A DNA stretch of 64,000 bases from Cytobacillus praedii (GCF_001439605.1 NZ_LMBX01000005.1:186001-250000), one strand, 5' to 3'; numbered from the stretch's first letter, positions 26,166 through 35,775 are shown. The notes: generated by a model from the letters alone, not told the origin. Program-made: numbers and translations.

Positions 26166-26713
26166 AAAATTAATCCCCTAGTCAACTTACCAACTTCCAT
26201 TGATGAGATAATAAATAACGCTGTTGCTGTTATTGTAACTCATTTATCCCCAGATCATTATGATTACGCAGCCAAAAAAGCATTGCCAAAAGATGTAAAA
26301 ATGTGTGTGTAAATGATGAAGATGCCAAAGTAATTAATAATGATGATTTTCTTTATGTAGAAGTATTACAGGAAGGGACAGTCTTTGAAAATGTCTAACT
26401 AAAAATACACAAGGCGAGCATGGGCAGAGGAGATATTTTAAACTAGCAGGACTCGTGAGTGGAGTTGTCTTTAAACATCCAAACGAAAAACTTTATATGT
26501 AGCTGGAGACACTGTAAGGCATAAGTAATCGATACACACAAACCAGATATTATAGTTGTAAATGCTGGTGACAATCAATTCTTAGAAGGCGGTTTACTAG
26601 TAATAGGCATAGAGAATATTTACGATTTGTATATGGCTGCAGCACCCAATACAAAAAATATCGCAAGCCATATGGAAGCTGTAACTATTGGACATTATCT
26701 AGAGAAGGATTAA
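26166..26713 (+). pseudogene. 5'-truncated, frameshifted MBL-fold metallo-hydrolase
   Basis: Reading KINPLVNLPTSIDEIINNAV then AVIVTHLSPDHYDYAAKKAL matches the second half of the N-terminal region of YddR-like MBL-fold hydrolases; the first 50 or so residues are missing and the 52-bp array sits in their place. A TAA interrupts at about 26309, and further frames carry VSGVVFKHPNEKLYM, THKPDIIVVNAGDNQFLEGG and AAPNTKNIASHMEAVTIGHY to TAA 26711-26713. The metal motif HxHxDH reads HLSPDH, so even the core motif has decayed. Confidence 0.8.
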
Positions 26714-26891
26714 TGAAAAAGAGATATCCACTAATTTTTTCGTCCCGGAGAATGGGGAATCATACTCTTTTTAAGAACCAAAACACGCAGATTATATTCC
26801 TGTCTTTTTTATTGTCTATTATTCGTAAGAATTTTCTATTAAAATAGATAAAAAATACTCATTTATAAATTTGGGATTGGAGTTAAACGAT

Positions 26892-27410
26892 ATGACAGTA
26901 ATTTTGAAAAGATTATCTATAGCAGATGCTGAAGATTTATATCAATTTGAAAGTGAAAACAGAGCATTCTTCGAAAAGTCAGTCCCATCAAGAGGGGATG
27001 ATTATTATGATTATAATAAGTTTATTATTATTTTAGATTCACTTTTAGAGGAACAAGACAATGGTGAATGTAATTTTTATTTAATTAAGAATGAGATAGG
27101 AACGATACTTGGAAGGATGAATATAGTAGATATTGATCCTTCCAATGGCCATGGTAACTTAGGTTATAGAGTGGGTTACTCATACACAGGTAAAGGGGTT
27201 GCAAGCCAAGCACTAAAACTGCTAAAAGAGATGATCATTCAAGAGAATTCGATAAAACTTTTATCAGCAAAAACAACGGTTGATAATATTGGATCACAAA
27301 AAGTTTTAGAAAAGAATGGTTTTAAGGTTGATAACCAATCTAAAGGCTTAAATGAAAAAATAAATGATCAATATCATGAGTTTATTTATTATTATCGTTC
27401 ATTCAATTAA
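26892..27410 (+). CDS. GNAT acetyltransferase, RimJ/RimL type
   Basis: A 172-residue N-acetyltransferase: N-terminal VILKRLSIADAEDLYQFESE, a central GTILGRMNIVDID, then GNLGYRVGYSYTGKGVASQA (the acyl-CoA P-loop) and TTVDNIGSQKVLEKNGFKVD with the conserved Asn-x-x-S. ATG 26892 has ATTGGAG about 9 nt upstream; an in-frame TTG at 26871 lacks a site. Substrate unknown. It follows directly after the metallo-hydrolase debris and is monocistronic with a terminator at 27471. Confidence 0.85.
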   Translation: MTVILKRLSIADAEDLYQFESENRAFFEKSVPSRGDDYYDYNKFIIILDSLLEEQDNGECNFYLIKNEIGTILGRMNIVDIDPSNGHGNLGYRVGYSYTGKGVASQALKLLKEMIIQENSIKLLSAKTTVDNIGSQKVLEKNGFKVDNQSKGLNEKINDQYHEFIYYYRSFN

Positions 27411-27470
27411 AAGATGAGACTTGTAAGTACAATTAAGAAACTGCTTATTAGCCATTAGGCATGAATTTGT

Positions 27471-27499
27471 GCGTTGATCAAAGGATTAACGCTTTTTTT
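27471..27499 (+). terminator. terminator
   Basis: GCGTTGATC and GATTAACGC pair (one G-U) around AAAG, followed by seven Ts. Confidence 0.8.
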
Positions 27500-27656
27500 G
27501 TTGAAGTAATAATAGTATTAGAGGTATGTAAATGAAAATCTAGATTCCATTATGAATGAAGCTTTTAACTATCGAAAATAGACAATCAATCCATTTATAT
27601 TTATAGAATAATTTTTTGAATCATTTGAACAGGTTAATAGATAGTGGAGGGAAACT

Positions 27657-28412
27657 ATGAATATCGAAATTATTAAACAAAATCAAAAAAGCTGGGATAC
27701 CGTATCCCATCATTTTAATGGAAAAGACGCTTTACCTAGTTATGGACCTTTTACCCAAACAGAAGATGAATTAGGATTATTTAGAGAAATGAAGAATAAA
27801 AAAGTTCTTGATGTTGGTTGTGGAAGTGGACACTCATTACTTTATATGGCTAATAAAGGTGCTGGTGAATTGTGGGGAGTTGACTTTTCCCAGTCACAAA
27901 TAAATACAGCAAAAGAAACGCTAAGTGGTTTGGATGCACAATTATTTTGTTCACCAATGGAAAAGGAAATAGGATTGCCCAAATTATATTTTGACTATGT
28001 TTACTCCATTTATGCAATTGGATGGACAACAGATTTACAAATTACTTTTAAATTAATTCACTCTTATTTGAAACAAGAAGGCAGCTTTATATTTAGCTGG
28101 GATCATCCTTTATACGCTCACATAACAAGCAAAGACGGAGAAATATCCCTTACTGGGTCCTACCAGAATGAGGAAGTGGTAACTTACGAAACCTTTAAAG
28201 GTGAAGATGCACCAATGGTGATTCATAAAAGAAAACTGAGTACATATATAAATGAATTGATAAAAGCAGGATTTACAATCGATTCTGTCATTGAAAGTGA
28301 CGTATCAGCAAATGATCATTCGATAAAAGAAGAAGTGTCCGATCGCTACTATTCTTTATACAAAGCAAAGAGATTCCCTACAACTATGATTATTAAAGCT
28401 GTAAAAAAGTAA
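27657..28412 (+). CDS. class I SAM-dependent methyltransferase
   Basis: A 251-residue methyltransferase of the UbiE/type-11 kind. Motif I is VLDVGCGSGHSLLYMA (around residues 50-65), followed by the acidic end of strand 2 in LWGVDFSQSQ, the FDYVYSIYAIGW motif (post-II) and YLKQEGSFIFSWDHPL. The second half, with KRKLSTYINELIKAGF, is usual for small-molecule methyltransferases. TGGAGGG precedes ATG 27657. The substrate cannot be told. It stands alone between terminators. Confidence 0.88.
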   Translation: MNIEIIKQNQKSWDTVSHHFNGKDALPSYGPFTQTEDELGLFREMKNKKVLDVGCGSGHSLLYMANKGAGELWGVDFSQSQINTAKETLSGLDAQLFCSPMEKEIGLPKLYFDYVYSIYAIGWTTDLQITFKLIHSYLKQEGSFIFSWDHPLYAHITSKDGEISLTGSYQNEEVVTYETFKGEDAPMVIHKRKLSTYINELIKAGFTIDSVIESDVSANDHSIKEEVSDRYYSLYKAKRFPTTMIIKAVKK

Positions 28413-28550
28413 AAAAGCTGATTAACGAATAGCTCAAATAAGAGGAAGAGGATTCTGTAAAACTATTATTATAACATTGAAAAAAACTTTTCTAAGCAAA
28501 GGCTCAAGTACTCTTTCAAACAAACTTCCTTACCGTAAACGGTTATGGGC

Positions 28551-28577
28551 AAAGCTGTCATAATGACAGTTTTTTAT
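28551..28577 (+). terminator. terminator
   Basis: CTGTCAT and ATGACAG pair around a single A, inside AAAG/TTTT flanks, with six Ts following. Confidence 0.75.
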
Positions 28578-28700
28578 GTTGCTAAGTGGAAGGTTAAATG
28601 CATTGCAGAAAAACGCTTTGTGTTCGATATAGTCAAAGGCTAGAAATTATATAGGGAATTAGATAAGTGGAACACCGTTTTAATATAGGGGGTAAGCTTA

Positions 28701-29564
28701 ATGATAAATCGTGTTATTCAACAATTTGGGTTACATGTACGATCGATTAATGAGGTGGAAGATTCCTATAGTTCAACAGTTTATAAATGTCATTTGGTTA
28801 ATGGTCAACATGTATTTTTAAAAATCCCTTATACGAAATTGAAATATCAGCGGGAGTTAGAAGCTTATGAAATGTTAAAAGGGCATGTTGCCATTCCAGA
28901 AATGTTGGATTATTGGTCTGGTGATGAGGAGTGTACTGGTGCTTTTTTATTATCGGAATTAAAAGGGGAACCATTATCATCTGACGCTTCACCGTCGGTT
29001 GCGTTTCAAGTAGGAGTCCTTCATGCCTCAATGCATACCATCCAGCCGCCCGTTGAGCTTACATTAACCGGCATACAAAATGAATTTCAGAACTGGTCCA
29101 ATTTTATTGAAAAGCAATTTTATAGTTTTGCTGAAGATGTAAGGGATGTATTGGATGTTCATTTATATAACCAAGCCATTGATAAATTTGAAGAAATGAA
29201 GCAGCTCCTCCCTCATCCAGACGGTCCAAGCTTAATACATATGGATTTTCGTCCAGCCAATATAATTGTTGATGGAAATAAAGTTTCAGGCATGATCGAT
29301 TTTGAAAGCGTTCGATTTGGTTCAACAGAGATCGATTTTACCAAACTGTATCGTGACTTCCTACGCTTCGATAATACCTTGTTTCATGCTTATCAAGAAG
29401 GCTATAACAGCATCAGATCCTTAATTGATTTAGAGGTTGTTTTGCCTTTTTATCGATTTACAGATTCTTTCAATAGCATCGGTTGGTGTAAACGCCGTGG
29501 GATTGAAAAAAATGCTGTATTTCTTGAAGAAAATTTAGTGAGCTTAAAAAATATACTTGTATAA
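28701..29564 (+). CDS. aminoglycoside phosphotransferase-family kinase
   Basis: A 287-residue APH/choline-kinase-fold protein. The nucleotide-binding Lys is in HVFLKIPY, the catalytic loop is LIHMDFRPANIIV (H-x-D-x4-N) and the metal Asp is in GMIDFESVRFG. The family includes antibiotic kinases and kinases of sugars or choline; overall resemblance is to Bacillus APH-like proteins of unknown substrate rather than to a named resistance enzyme. A TAGGGGG site precedes ATG 28701. Monocistronic. Confidence 0.85.
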   Translation: MINRVIQQFGLHVRSINEVEDSYSSTVYKCHLVNGQHVFLKIPYTKLKYQRELEAYEMLKGHVAIPEMLDYWSGDEECTGAFLLSELKGEPLSSDASPSVAFQVGVLHASMHTIQPPVELTLTGIQNEFQNWSNFIEKQFYSFAEDVRDVLDVHLYNQAIDKFEEMKQLLPHPDGPSLIHMDFRPANIIVDGNKVSGMIDFESVRFGSTEIDFTKLYRDFLRFDNTLFHAYQEGYNSIRSLIDLEVVLPFYRFTDSFNSIGWCKRRGIEKNAVFLEENLVSLKNILV

Positions 29565-29719
29565 AACGGGGTAGATTTTGATAAAAATTTGATTTTGTTT
29601 ATGAGATAGCCTTTAAACAATTAATAAGAAAAGCACTTTACAAAGAATGACTCTTAATATATTTATGAGGGAATAACTTAGAGATCAGTTAAGTTTGTTC
29701 ATCAGTAAGGGGGATTAAA

Positions 29720-30035
29720 ATGTATATGAGATTTTCATAGAGAAGTTACTCCTTTTTAATATTAAGTTTACTAGTTACTCTCTCTATAATTCTTCTAGAC
29801 CCAATTGCTTTGTCAACAACAGAGCAATTTGCATTTTTTATTATAAATTTTATCATTCTTGCTACAGTAACTTCCTTTGTATTTGCAGTGTTCACTTTTT
29901 CATATAAACAGGAATAGAAAAAGATATTTTTTAGGAATGATTGTTTCTTTGTTTTTCCACTTCACAGCACAAATGTTTAAAAGAAAACAGTTAAAACCAA
30001 ATAAAAACACAAACTTTCTATATTTGATAATTTAA
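29720..30035 (+). pseudogene. decayed three-helix membrane protein
   Basis: After AAGGGGGA, ATG 29720 reads MYMRFS then TAG (29738-29740), then two hydrophobic helices (SFLILSLLVTLSIILLDPIA and FAFFIINFIILATVTSFVFA), a second TAG (29915-29917), and after a one-base frame change a third helix (FLGMIVSLFFHFTAQMF) ending at TAA 30033-30035. With two stops and one frameshift it is inactive. A related, more decayed copy lies at about 53190-53340. The gap 29565-29719 holds nothing recognisable. Confidence 0.75.
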
Positions 30036-30060
30036 TTGAATAGTTATGGGGGGGAACTAG

Positions 30061-30474
30061 TTGAAAAAGGCTGTAGGTGTTATGATTTTGGTGTTTTTAA
30101 TTGTTACGATAATGGTTTTCCTGTTTTCTAATGATTTTTCAAAAATCACCAGGATAGTTTATCAAAAATATAATCATTCTGATGGAAATTTTAGTGAACT
30201 GATTGAAATTGAAGATAATGATACAATTAATAAACTTACAAGGATATTAAATAAGGCAAATCACCAAAACACTATATATGAAAAGGAATTCCACGAAGAC
30301 TATAAATTAATATTATTCTACCCAGATGAAACAAATGAAACTGTTAGAATTTGGATAGGTTTTGGTCTAGATTATGACTTATTAGAAAGTGATACTAGGT
30401 CCGGTACTTATAAACTTAAATACAACAAATCAAGAGAAGAATTACTTGAGATATTAAACTACCATGAAAATTAA
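30061..30474 (+). CDS. membrane-anchored hypothetical protein
   Basis: A 137-residue protein with one N-terminal hydrophobic helix (VGVMILVFLIVTIMVFLFS, residues 5-23) acting as an uncleaved signal or anchor, followed by an extracytoplasmic domain of about 110 residues rich in charged residues (TINKLTRILNKANHQNTIYE ... VRIWIGFGLDY). TTG 30061 follows a GGGGGGG site. I do not recognise the family. It follows the decayed membrane protein gene, and the same pair occurs in a fully decayed form at 53190-53560, so the two genes form a mobile or duplicated unit. Confidence 0.65.
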   Translation: MKKAVGVMILVFLIVTIMVFLFSNDFSKITRIVYQKYNHSDGNFSELIEIEDNDTINKLTRILNKANHQNTIYEKEFHEDYKLILFYPDETNETVRIWIGFGLDYDLLESDTRSGTYKLKYNKSREELLEILNYHEN

Positions 30475-30859
30475 CTTTTGCAATTAGAAAGGACTAAATC
30501 GGCGACCGCTTATTCATCTATTTATTATAGGTGTAAGAATCTTATTCTTTATAATAATTGTATGTTTCCAATACTCCTTATCCCTGGGATGAGCAAAAGT
30601 GCAGATACTTGTAGTACTGGATGAATAGACTGAGAAAGTTCCTGTTTTCTGCACTTGTTATTAGTTGAATCTTTATAAGATAAAAGTTAAATTAAGAGGA
30701 TGTTTTTATTTAGTTAACAGAGTCTATTCTTCAAGATGGAGAATAGCTTTTTTTATTGAAAATAGAAGGGATTTGGTAATGAGAATTTCCATATTTCAGA
30801 GGGTTTTAAATAGAAATAGCAGAATATATACCAGTATCATTTAGTGTGGAGGAGCATAT
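30475..30859. other. 385-nt gap with two hairpins
   Basis: AAGTGCAGA and TCTGCACTT form a 9-bp inverted repeat about 45 nt apart near 30596-30658. CTATTCT/AGAATAG near 30722-30750 with a following T run is terminator-like. No gene is supported here. Confidence 0.4.
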
Positions 30860-31074
30860 ATGGACCTTTTAGATATTATGAATATTTCTTCTGATTGGGG
30901 AATTGATGTTAAGGATTTTACAGGACCTTCGGAAAATATAGAAGACTCGATTTCACATATTGTGAAAAAATGAATGGTGTTTGTGAAGATGAATTAAAAT
31001 TGCCATATACGTTAACAAAAAAAGAATTGGTTTTTTATTCAAAAATTTATTCACTATCTGCTGCTTACAAATAA
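30860..31074 (+). pseudogene. frameshifted small protein gene
   Basis: GTGGAGGAGC precedes ATG 30860 (MDLLDIMNISSDWGIDVKDF ... ISHIVKK), which stops at TGA 30971-30973. A -1 step at the run of six As just before that stop continues as MNGVCEDELKLPYTLTKKEL to TAA 31072-31074, giving about 71 residues. One missing A explains the break. The family is not recognised. Confidence 0.55.
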
Positions 31075-31108
31075 TTTGTATTAGTTTGTACAATGGAAGG
31101 TGGGTTAA

Positions 31109-31594
31109 GTGAAGGGCGTTAAAATTATTCTGCTTATTGTTTACCTTTTAGTATTAGGAGTCTTTCTTGTAATTAACCAAATGACACCAACTCCAAGTGC
31201 TTCATCTGGAAACGGTAATCCTGCTTTGCTCTTAGCGTGGGTTATACTGCCATTACTTTATTTTTCGGTTCTTTTATGGATCAGAATTTTACGTAGGTAT
31301 TCGATAAATACCTTTTTTTCTCTTGGGTGGTTATTTGTGATAATCATCCACCAGATTATAGCCTTTTCCTATCAAAAAAGAGAAATAAACGAATATCGGC
31401 AGGTTATAAAAAATACGTTATTCAAAAGGTACGGCAATGTAGACGAGGAATATGTTCGGACAATTACGAAAGTACTGTCCATCCATGTAAATAATCAATA
31501 CTTTAATTTAAATACTTATTTTATGTTTGTAACCTTCTCGATTTTGGTTGCTATAGTATGTATTCTTAGGATAAAGAAAAAAGAAAAAATATGA
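31109..31594 (+). CDS. hypothetical membrane protein, four helices
   Basis: A 161-residue protein with hydrophobic segments near residues 4-24 (IILLIVYLLVLGVFLVI), 39-60, 69-88 and 135-155. Between the third and fourth lies a charged loop (KREINEYRQVIKNTLFKRYG). GTG 31109 follows GGAAGGTGG. I do not recognise the family; such multi-span orphan proteins are common in Bacillaceae accessory regions. The frame is intact although the genes on its left are broken. Confidence 0.65.
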   Translation: MKGVKIILLIVYLLVLGVFLVINQMTPTPSASSGNGNPALLLAWVILPLLYFSVLLWIRILRRYSINTFFSLGWLFVIIIHQIIAFSYQKREINEYRQVIKNTLFKRYGNVDEEYVRTITKVLSIHVNNQYFNLNTYFMFVTFSILVAIVCILRIKKKEKI

Positions 31595-32077
31595 TGAGTA
31601 TTAAAAGTTAACATTTCTAAACTTAAGTAACCAACTTAAAAGGGGGGAATTTTTTGTGGAAGAGATATAAAACACTTCACCTAATATTTGAATTAACTAT
31701 ATTGGAACTTGGCTATAAAAAAATAGTTCTATTCATTTGCAAGTATTGATCAGGGAACATATTCTCATGGATCATTTGATTCACTAACTGGGAAAACTAC
31801 TTTCCTAAACTTAAGACGCTTAAAGTGTGTCGGTACTTTTCTTAATATTTTTGTAATTAGAATTATAGGAGTTAAGAGTTTAAACCTAACATTTAGGTCA
31901 ATGGGTGCAGCGAGAAAAATGTTAAACGTATTTCAAAAAATCTTTGTCTTAAGGTAAAATTAAGATAAGCTTACAAAGGGGCTTTATCTTACTTATATAG
32001 TGGATAATATCGTGATTCTTTAGATTATTACATAAGAATGAATTATCATTATTAGTAAATTAAAGGGGGAAGCTAAT
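31595..32077. other. 483-nt gap without a supported gene
   Basis: A 31-codon frame from TTG 31653 (LWKRYKTLHLIFELTILELG ...) follows AAGGGGGG but stops quickly and matches nothing I know. The rest is AT-rich with stops in all frames, apart from a good AAAGGGGG site that belongs to the next gene. Confidence 0.4.
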
Positions 32078-32644
32078 ATGTCAAAGAATAAAGTGGAATT
32101 GTCACCGGACCAGCACGAGGAATTATTAAGAATATTGAAAGATCGTTTTGAGAATAACATGAACCGCCATAAAGGTCTTGAATGGGCTAAAATCCAAACA
32201 AAGTTAGAAGCTAATGTAGAAAAATTGTGGTCACTCAATGAAATGGAAAGAACTGGCGGTGAACCAGACGTTGTTGAACATGATGAAAAGAAGGACGAGT
32301 ACCTTTTTTTTGATTGTTCAGCGGAGAGTCCTGCAGGCCGGAGAAGTCTTTGCTACGATCATGAAGCGCTGGAGTCAAGAAAAAAACATAAACCAGAAAA
32401 TAGTGTAATTGAAATGGCGACTGCAATGGGCATTGAACTTTTGACGGAAGAACAATATCGGGCGTTACAGAAACTTGGCAATTTCGATAAGAAAACGTCT
32501 AGTTGGGTGCAAACACCCTCTGATATTAGAGAACTCGGCGGGGCAATTTTTTGTGACTGGCGATATGGGCATGTCTTCATGTATCACAATGGAGCAGATT
32601 CCTACTATGCAGCTAGGGGATTTCGTGCGTCACTAAGGGTCTAA
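32078..32644 (+). CDS. DUF4256 protein
   Basis: A 188-residue soluble protein of the DUF4256 family, with the characteristic blocks RTGGEPDVV, FFDCSAESPAGRRSLCYD, MGIELLTEEQYRALQ, FDKKTSSWVQTP and CDWRYGHVFMYHNGADSYY. No catalytic site is described for the family. An AAAGGGGGAAGC site precedes ATG 32078. It is monocistronic with its own terminator. Relatives are widespread in Bacilli and other bacteria, with no consistent neighbours that I know. Confidence 0.85.
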   Translation: MSKNKVELSPDQHEELLRILKDRFENNMNRHKGLEWAKIQTKLEANVEKLWSLNEMERTGGEPDVVEHDEKKDEYLFFDCSAESPAGRRSLCYDHEALESRKKHKPENSVIEMATAMGIELLTEEQYRALQKLGNFDKKTSSWVQTPSDIRELGGAIFCDWRYGHVFMYHNGADSYYAARGFRASLRV

Positions 32645-32718
32645 ATTGTGTGCAGCCATCTAAATTTGGATTTGAAACTGATTATTTTTGGAGGCTTTAA
32701 TATCCATAATTTGACCAA

Positions 32719-32757
32719 GGGGTGCTAATCTAAAAAAGAGATTAAGTGCCTTTTTTC
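32719..32757 (+). terminator. terminator of the DUF4256 gene
   Basis: GGTGCTAATCT and AGATTAAGTGCC pair with small irregularities and are followed by six Ts. The stretch to 33136 holds a weak frame (32835-33128) that I do not accept as a gene. Confidence 0.65.
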
Positions 32758-33136
32758 TTAAAAAAGGATGGTTTTTTGCGGAAGGATATAGATCAAAAGA
32801 TTAGGCAGCTATTACAAATCCTACGAGTCATTTATTGACGGTTCCAAAAGAATTCCCCTTTCTCAAATATAACGGCAAATTTCAAAAAGGCGTTCCGGTG
32901 TTTATAAACATTTGCCCATCCTTAAAATCTAGTCTAGAATTCAGAATTAAAAGCTGGAGAGAAACATACTATCGACTAAATTCAGCACATATACTGGCAG
33001 TTAAAGATTGTCTATCTTTTTACGAAAACTTTTGGAATAAAAGGTGGATATTTAAGGAAATAAAAAATAATAGAAAAAATTTAGAATCCATATCTTGGCT
33101 GTTAGCTGATTGGAAAAATTCGAGGTAGGTGCTCAA

Positions 33137-33730
33137 ATGACAAATAATAAAAAGAATCGTAAGGTTGATGGCTTTTTAAGAAAAGCAAAAAAGTGGAAGG
33201 AAGAATTTGAGACGTTAAGAAATATTGTTCTTGACTGTGAGGTAACTGAAGATATTAAGTGGATGCATCCTTGTTACATGTACGAAAACAAAAATATTGT
33301 TTTAATCCATGGATTTAAAGAATATTGCGCGCTTCTGTTTCACAAAGGTGCCTTATTAAAGGATACACATGGGATTCTAATCCAACAAACCGAGAATGTC
33401 CAAGCTGCTCGCCAAATTCGGTTTACTAATGTTCAAGAAATAGTTGATATGGAACCAATTATTAAAGCGTATATTAATGAAGCCATCGAAGTAGAAAAAG
33501 CAGGTTTAGAAGTAAATTACAAAAAGCATACAGAATACGAGATACCTGAAGAGCTTCAAACCAAGTTCGATGAAATCCCTGCATTGAAAGCTGCATTTGA
33601 AGAACTGACACCAGGAAGACAAAGAGCCTATATTTTTCACTTTTCTCAGCCGAAACAATCCAAAACTCGAGTATCAAGGGTTGAAAAATGTATGCAGCAA
33701 ATCCTCAATGGAAAGGGATTAAATGATTAG
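33137..33730 (+). CDS. YdeI/OmdA-type protein with DUF1801 domain
   Basis: A 197-residue protein, the same size class as B. subtilis YdeI. The N-terminal DUF1801 domain is seen in DIKWMHPCYMYENKNIVLIHGFKEYCALLF with FHKGALL, and the C-terminal YdeI part in EIPEELQTKFDEIPALKAAFEELTPGRQRAYIFHFSQPKQSKTRVSRVEKCM with the G-R-Q-R-A-Y and R-V-x-R-x-x-K-C blocks. The family is linked to bacteriocin or peptide protection in a few cases; function unproven. ATG 33137 follows GAGGTAGG. Confidence 0.85.
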   Translation: MTNNKKNRKVDGFLRKAKKWKEEFETLRNIVLDCEVTEDIKWMHPCYMYENKNIVLIHGFKEYCALLFHKGALLKDTHGILIQQTENVQAARQIRFTNVQEIVDMEPIIKAYINEAIEVEKAGLEVNYKKHTEYEIPEELQTKFDEIPALKAAFEELTPGRQRAYIFHFSQPKQSKTRVSRVEKCMQQILNGKGLND

Positions 33731-33818
33731 TACATATGACGAAAAAAGAATAAATTCAAACGATTGGCTTTTTGTTGAAAGGTTCGTTTCTTTGAGCTAA
33801 AAGGTGTTATTACATTAG

Positions 33819-33852
33819 GATCTGGCTGCTAAAACAGGCAGATCTTTTTTAT
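33819..33852 (+). terminator. terminator
   Basis: GATCTGGCTG (33819-33828) pairs 9 of 10 with CAGGCAGATC (33835-33844), followed by a T run. Confidence 0.8.
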
Positions 33853-34441
33853 TGTACTTACTGAGGAGAATGGTCAAGTACAGACACCCGTTAATTTGTG
33901 CTTTATTTAAGCTTTAATAAACACTTCTATAACAATGAGAGGTGGCTACCTACCTACATATTCATAAGTAAATCTTGAATAATATGTGCGCTTTAAATCC
34001 AAGAGCAATGCACATACAGTTGAGAATAAGAAATTGAGGGGGTATACTGACCAGATAATTTATTAGAGTGGACGAGTTAATGGACATTTACTACTTGCAT
34101 TTAGTTATGCAAATCCCAAAAATAAAGCAGTCTTTCTTATTAAATTGCAATAACAAATGAAAGTATCCACTACCTTAGGATTTTTTAGGTATTATCTAAT
34201 TTGTTTTCAACAACAGTAACCGAAGTCGAAGACAATGTAAATTATTTGATTACTATTATTTTAAGATGTAGAAAATGGAATATTACCAGCAAATTTTAAT
34301 ATTTAAGTTTAATAGAAATTGCTTTTATGTAATAAAGCTTTTTTATGGACAATGTTTTTTGATGGTTTAATTTAATGTATCACAAGAAATATCAAAACAT
34401 GGAATTAATAACTCTTATAATTTTAATTAGGAGTGAGATAA
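33853..34441. other. 589-nt gap without a supported gene
   Basis: AT-rich sequence with frequent stops in all frames and no recognisable protein fragment, repeat or RNA element. The last 20 nt contain the TTAGGAGTGAG ribosome binding site of the next gene. Confidence 0.5.
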
Positions 34442-35518
34442 ATGAATGAACAGATACAGCTAATGATAGATTGGATTGAAGACAATTTAAAAAATCGATT
34501 TTCTTTGAATGAACTATCTAATTATATGGGATATTCCCCATATTATTGTTCGTTTAAATTTCACCAAGTAACAGGTATAAGTATTAGGCGCTATATTCTT
34601 CTTAGAAGATTGTTTTTATCAACGGAAGACTTGGCTAGAAAAAGGAAAATAATTGACGTTGCCTTTGAATACGAATATTCTTCGCAAGAAGCGTACAGCA
34701 GAGCATTTAAAACTGTTTTTGGTATCAATCCTAGGGAATATCAACTTAGCAAGCTGCCTGTCCAGTCATTTGTTAAACTCTCTATTAATAAAGACGGGGA
34801 ATGGTATAGCATGAATATTTCAAGAAAAATTGAGGTTGAACGGCTGCGAAGTGTAAGGAGTGAATTGTTTGACAAAGATGTACTCAATATATTGAATGGT
34901 CAAGCTATGTATGAGATGTTTAAAGAAAATAGGCTGATGGAAGATTCTCATTACGCACCTTTTAATGAAGCAATGTGTGTAAACGCGGCTACTAAACAAG
35001 TATTTGATAGAGAGTTTATTAACATACGTGCTGCTGGGCATAATGAATCAATAGAGAATTATATCAAGAAGGTAATAAGTCCATTAGACAATCTTTTTAA
35101 TAAAAAGTATAAATGCATCGTTTTATGGTTTGGTGAAGACATGTTCTGTCAGATGAACCTGCTTACTATCCTTTCCTATCTTGAACAGTCTGGGTATGAA
35201 GGAAAAGTATACTTAAATTGCTTTAGAGAAGATGATTTTAAAGTTAGTCAAACTGAACTTCGGTTAGGTTATTATGATTCAGTTTACAAGGATGTATTGG
35301 TTAATCATAAAAAACCATCAAATGAATTACTTCCTGTAATGTATCAGGCAATAAACATTTATTTAGAAATGCTAAAAGAAGATAATGAAGTAATAAGGTA
35401 TATTTCTAAAAATAAAGATTTACCATTATCAGAATTAATTAAAAGGTTATTTGCTCTGTTCCCAACAGTAGGCTATGGAGATTCACAATATATGAACCTT
35501 ATTAATAAAACAAAATAA
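34442..35518 (+). CDS. AraC-family HTH protein with DUF1835-like C-terminal domain
   Basis: A 358-residue protein. Residues 5-105 are a double helix-turn-helix AraC domain (FSLNELSNYMGYSPYYCSFK and IIDVAFEYEYSSQEAYSRAF with FGINPREY), unusually at the N-terminus. The C-terminal half contains CIVLWFGEDMFCQMNLLTIL and SYLEQSGYEGKVYLNCF, which resemble the DUF1835 pattern (W-F-G-x-D-x-x-C-Q-x-N-L-L) known from uncharacterised Bacillus proteins. The combination suggests a regulator with an enzyme-like sensor half. GGAGTGAG precedes ATG 34442. Monocistronic; targets unknown. Confidence 0.8.
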   Translation: MNEQIQLMIDWIEDNLKNRFSLNELSNYMGYSPYYCSFKFHQVTGISIRRYILLRRLFLSTEDLARKRKIIDVAFEYEYSSQEAYSRAFKTVFGINPREYQLSKLPVQSFVKLSINKDGEWYSMNISRKIEVERLRSVRSELFDKDVLNILNGQAMYEMFKENRLMEDSHYAPFNEAMCVNAATKQVFDREFINIRAAGHNESIENYIKKVISPLDNLFNKKYKCIVLWFGEDMFCQMNLLTILSYLEQSGYEGKVYLNCFREDDFKVSQTELRLGYYDSVYKDVLVNHKKPSNELLPVMYQAINIYLEMLKEDNEVIRYISKNKDLPLSELIKRLFALFPTVGYGDSQYMNLINKTK

Positions 35519-35524
35519 AAGTTG

Positions 35525-35578
35525 GAAAAAGAAGTATGTTATTTACACTCTTATCTGTATATAACATACTTCTTTTTC
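35525..35578. terminator. strong bidirectional terminator
   Basis: An 18-bp perfect stem (GAAAAAGAAGTATGTTAT with its complement at 35561-35578) has an 18-nt loop and A-rich/T-rich flanks. Confidence 0.85.
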
Positions 35579-35775
35579 ATCATCTGTGGCTTTTTGTCAC
35601 TTGTCTATCGAAATGATCAATTTTGATTAGGTGAATCTGAAACCATTCATCCTATTAGTTATGGTGAGAGTTGATGGCAGAAGGTCCTGAGATGGGAAAA
35701 TATTCATATTAACAGGAAACGGAAGTGTCAACCTCGAATTATTACGTAACTATTATTTGAAGAGAGTGGGTACGA

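Noticed and set aside
32835-33128. 97-codon frame upstream of the YdeI-type gene
   Set aside because: TTG start without a ribosome binding site, overlaps the start region of the next gene, and a different frame (RLGSYYKSYESFIDGSKRIP) looks better just upstream; at most debris of a broken gene.
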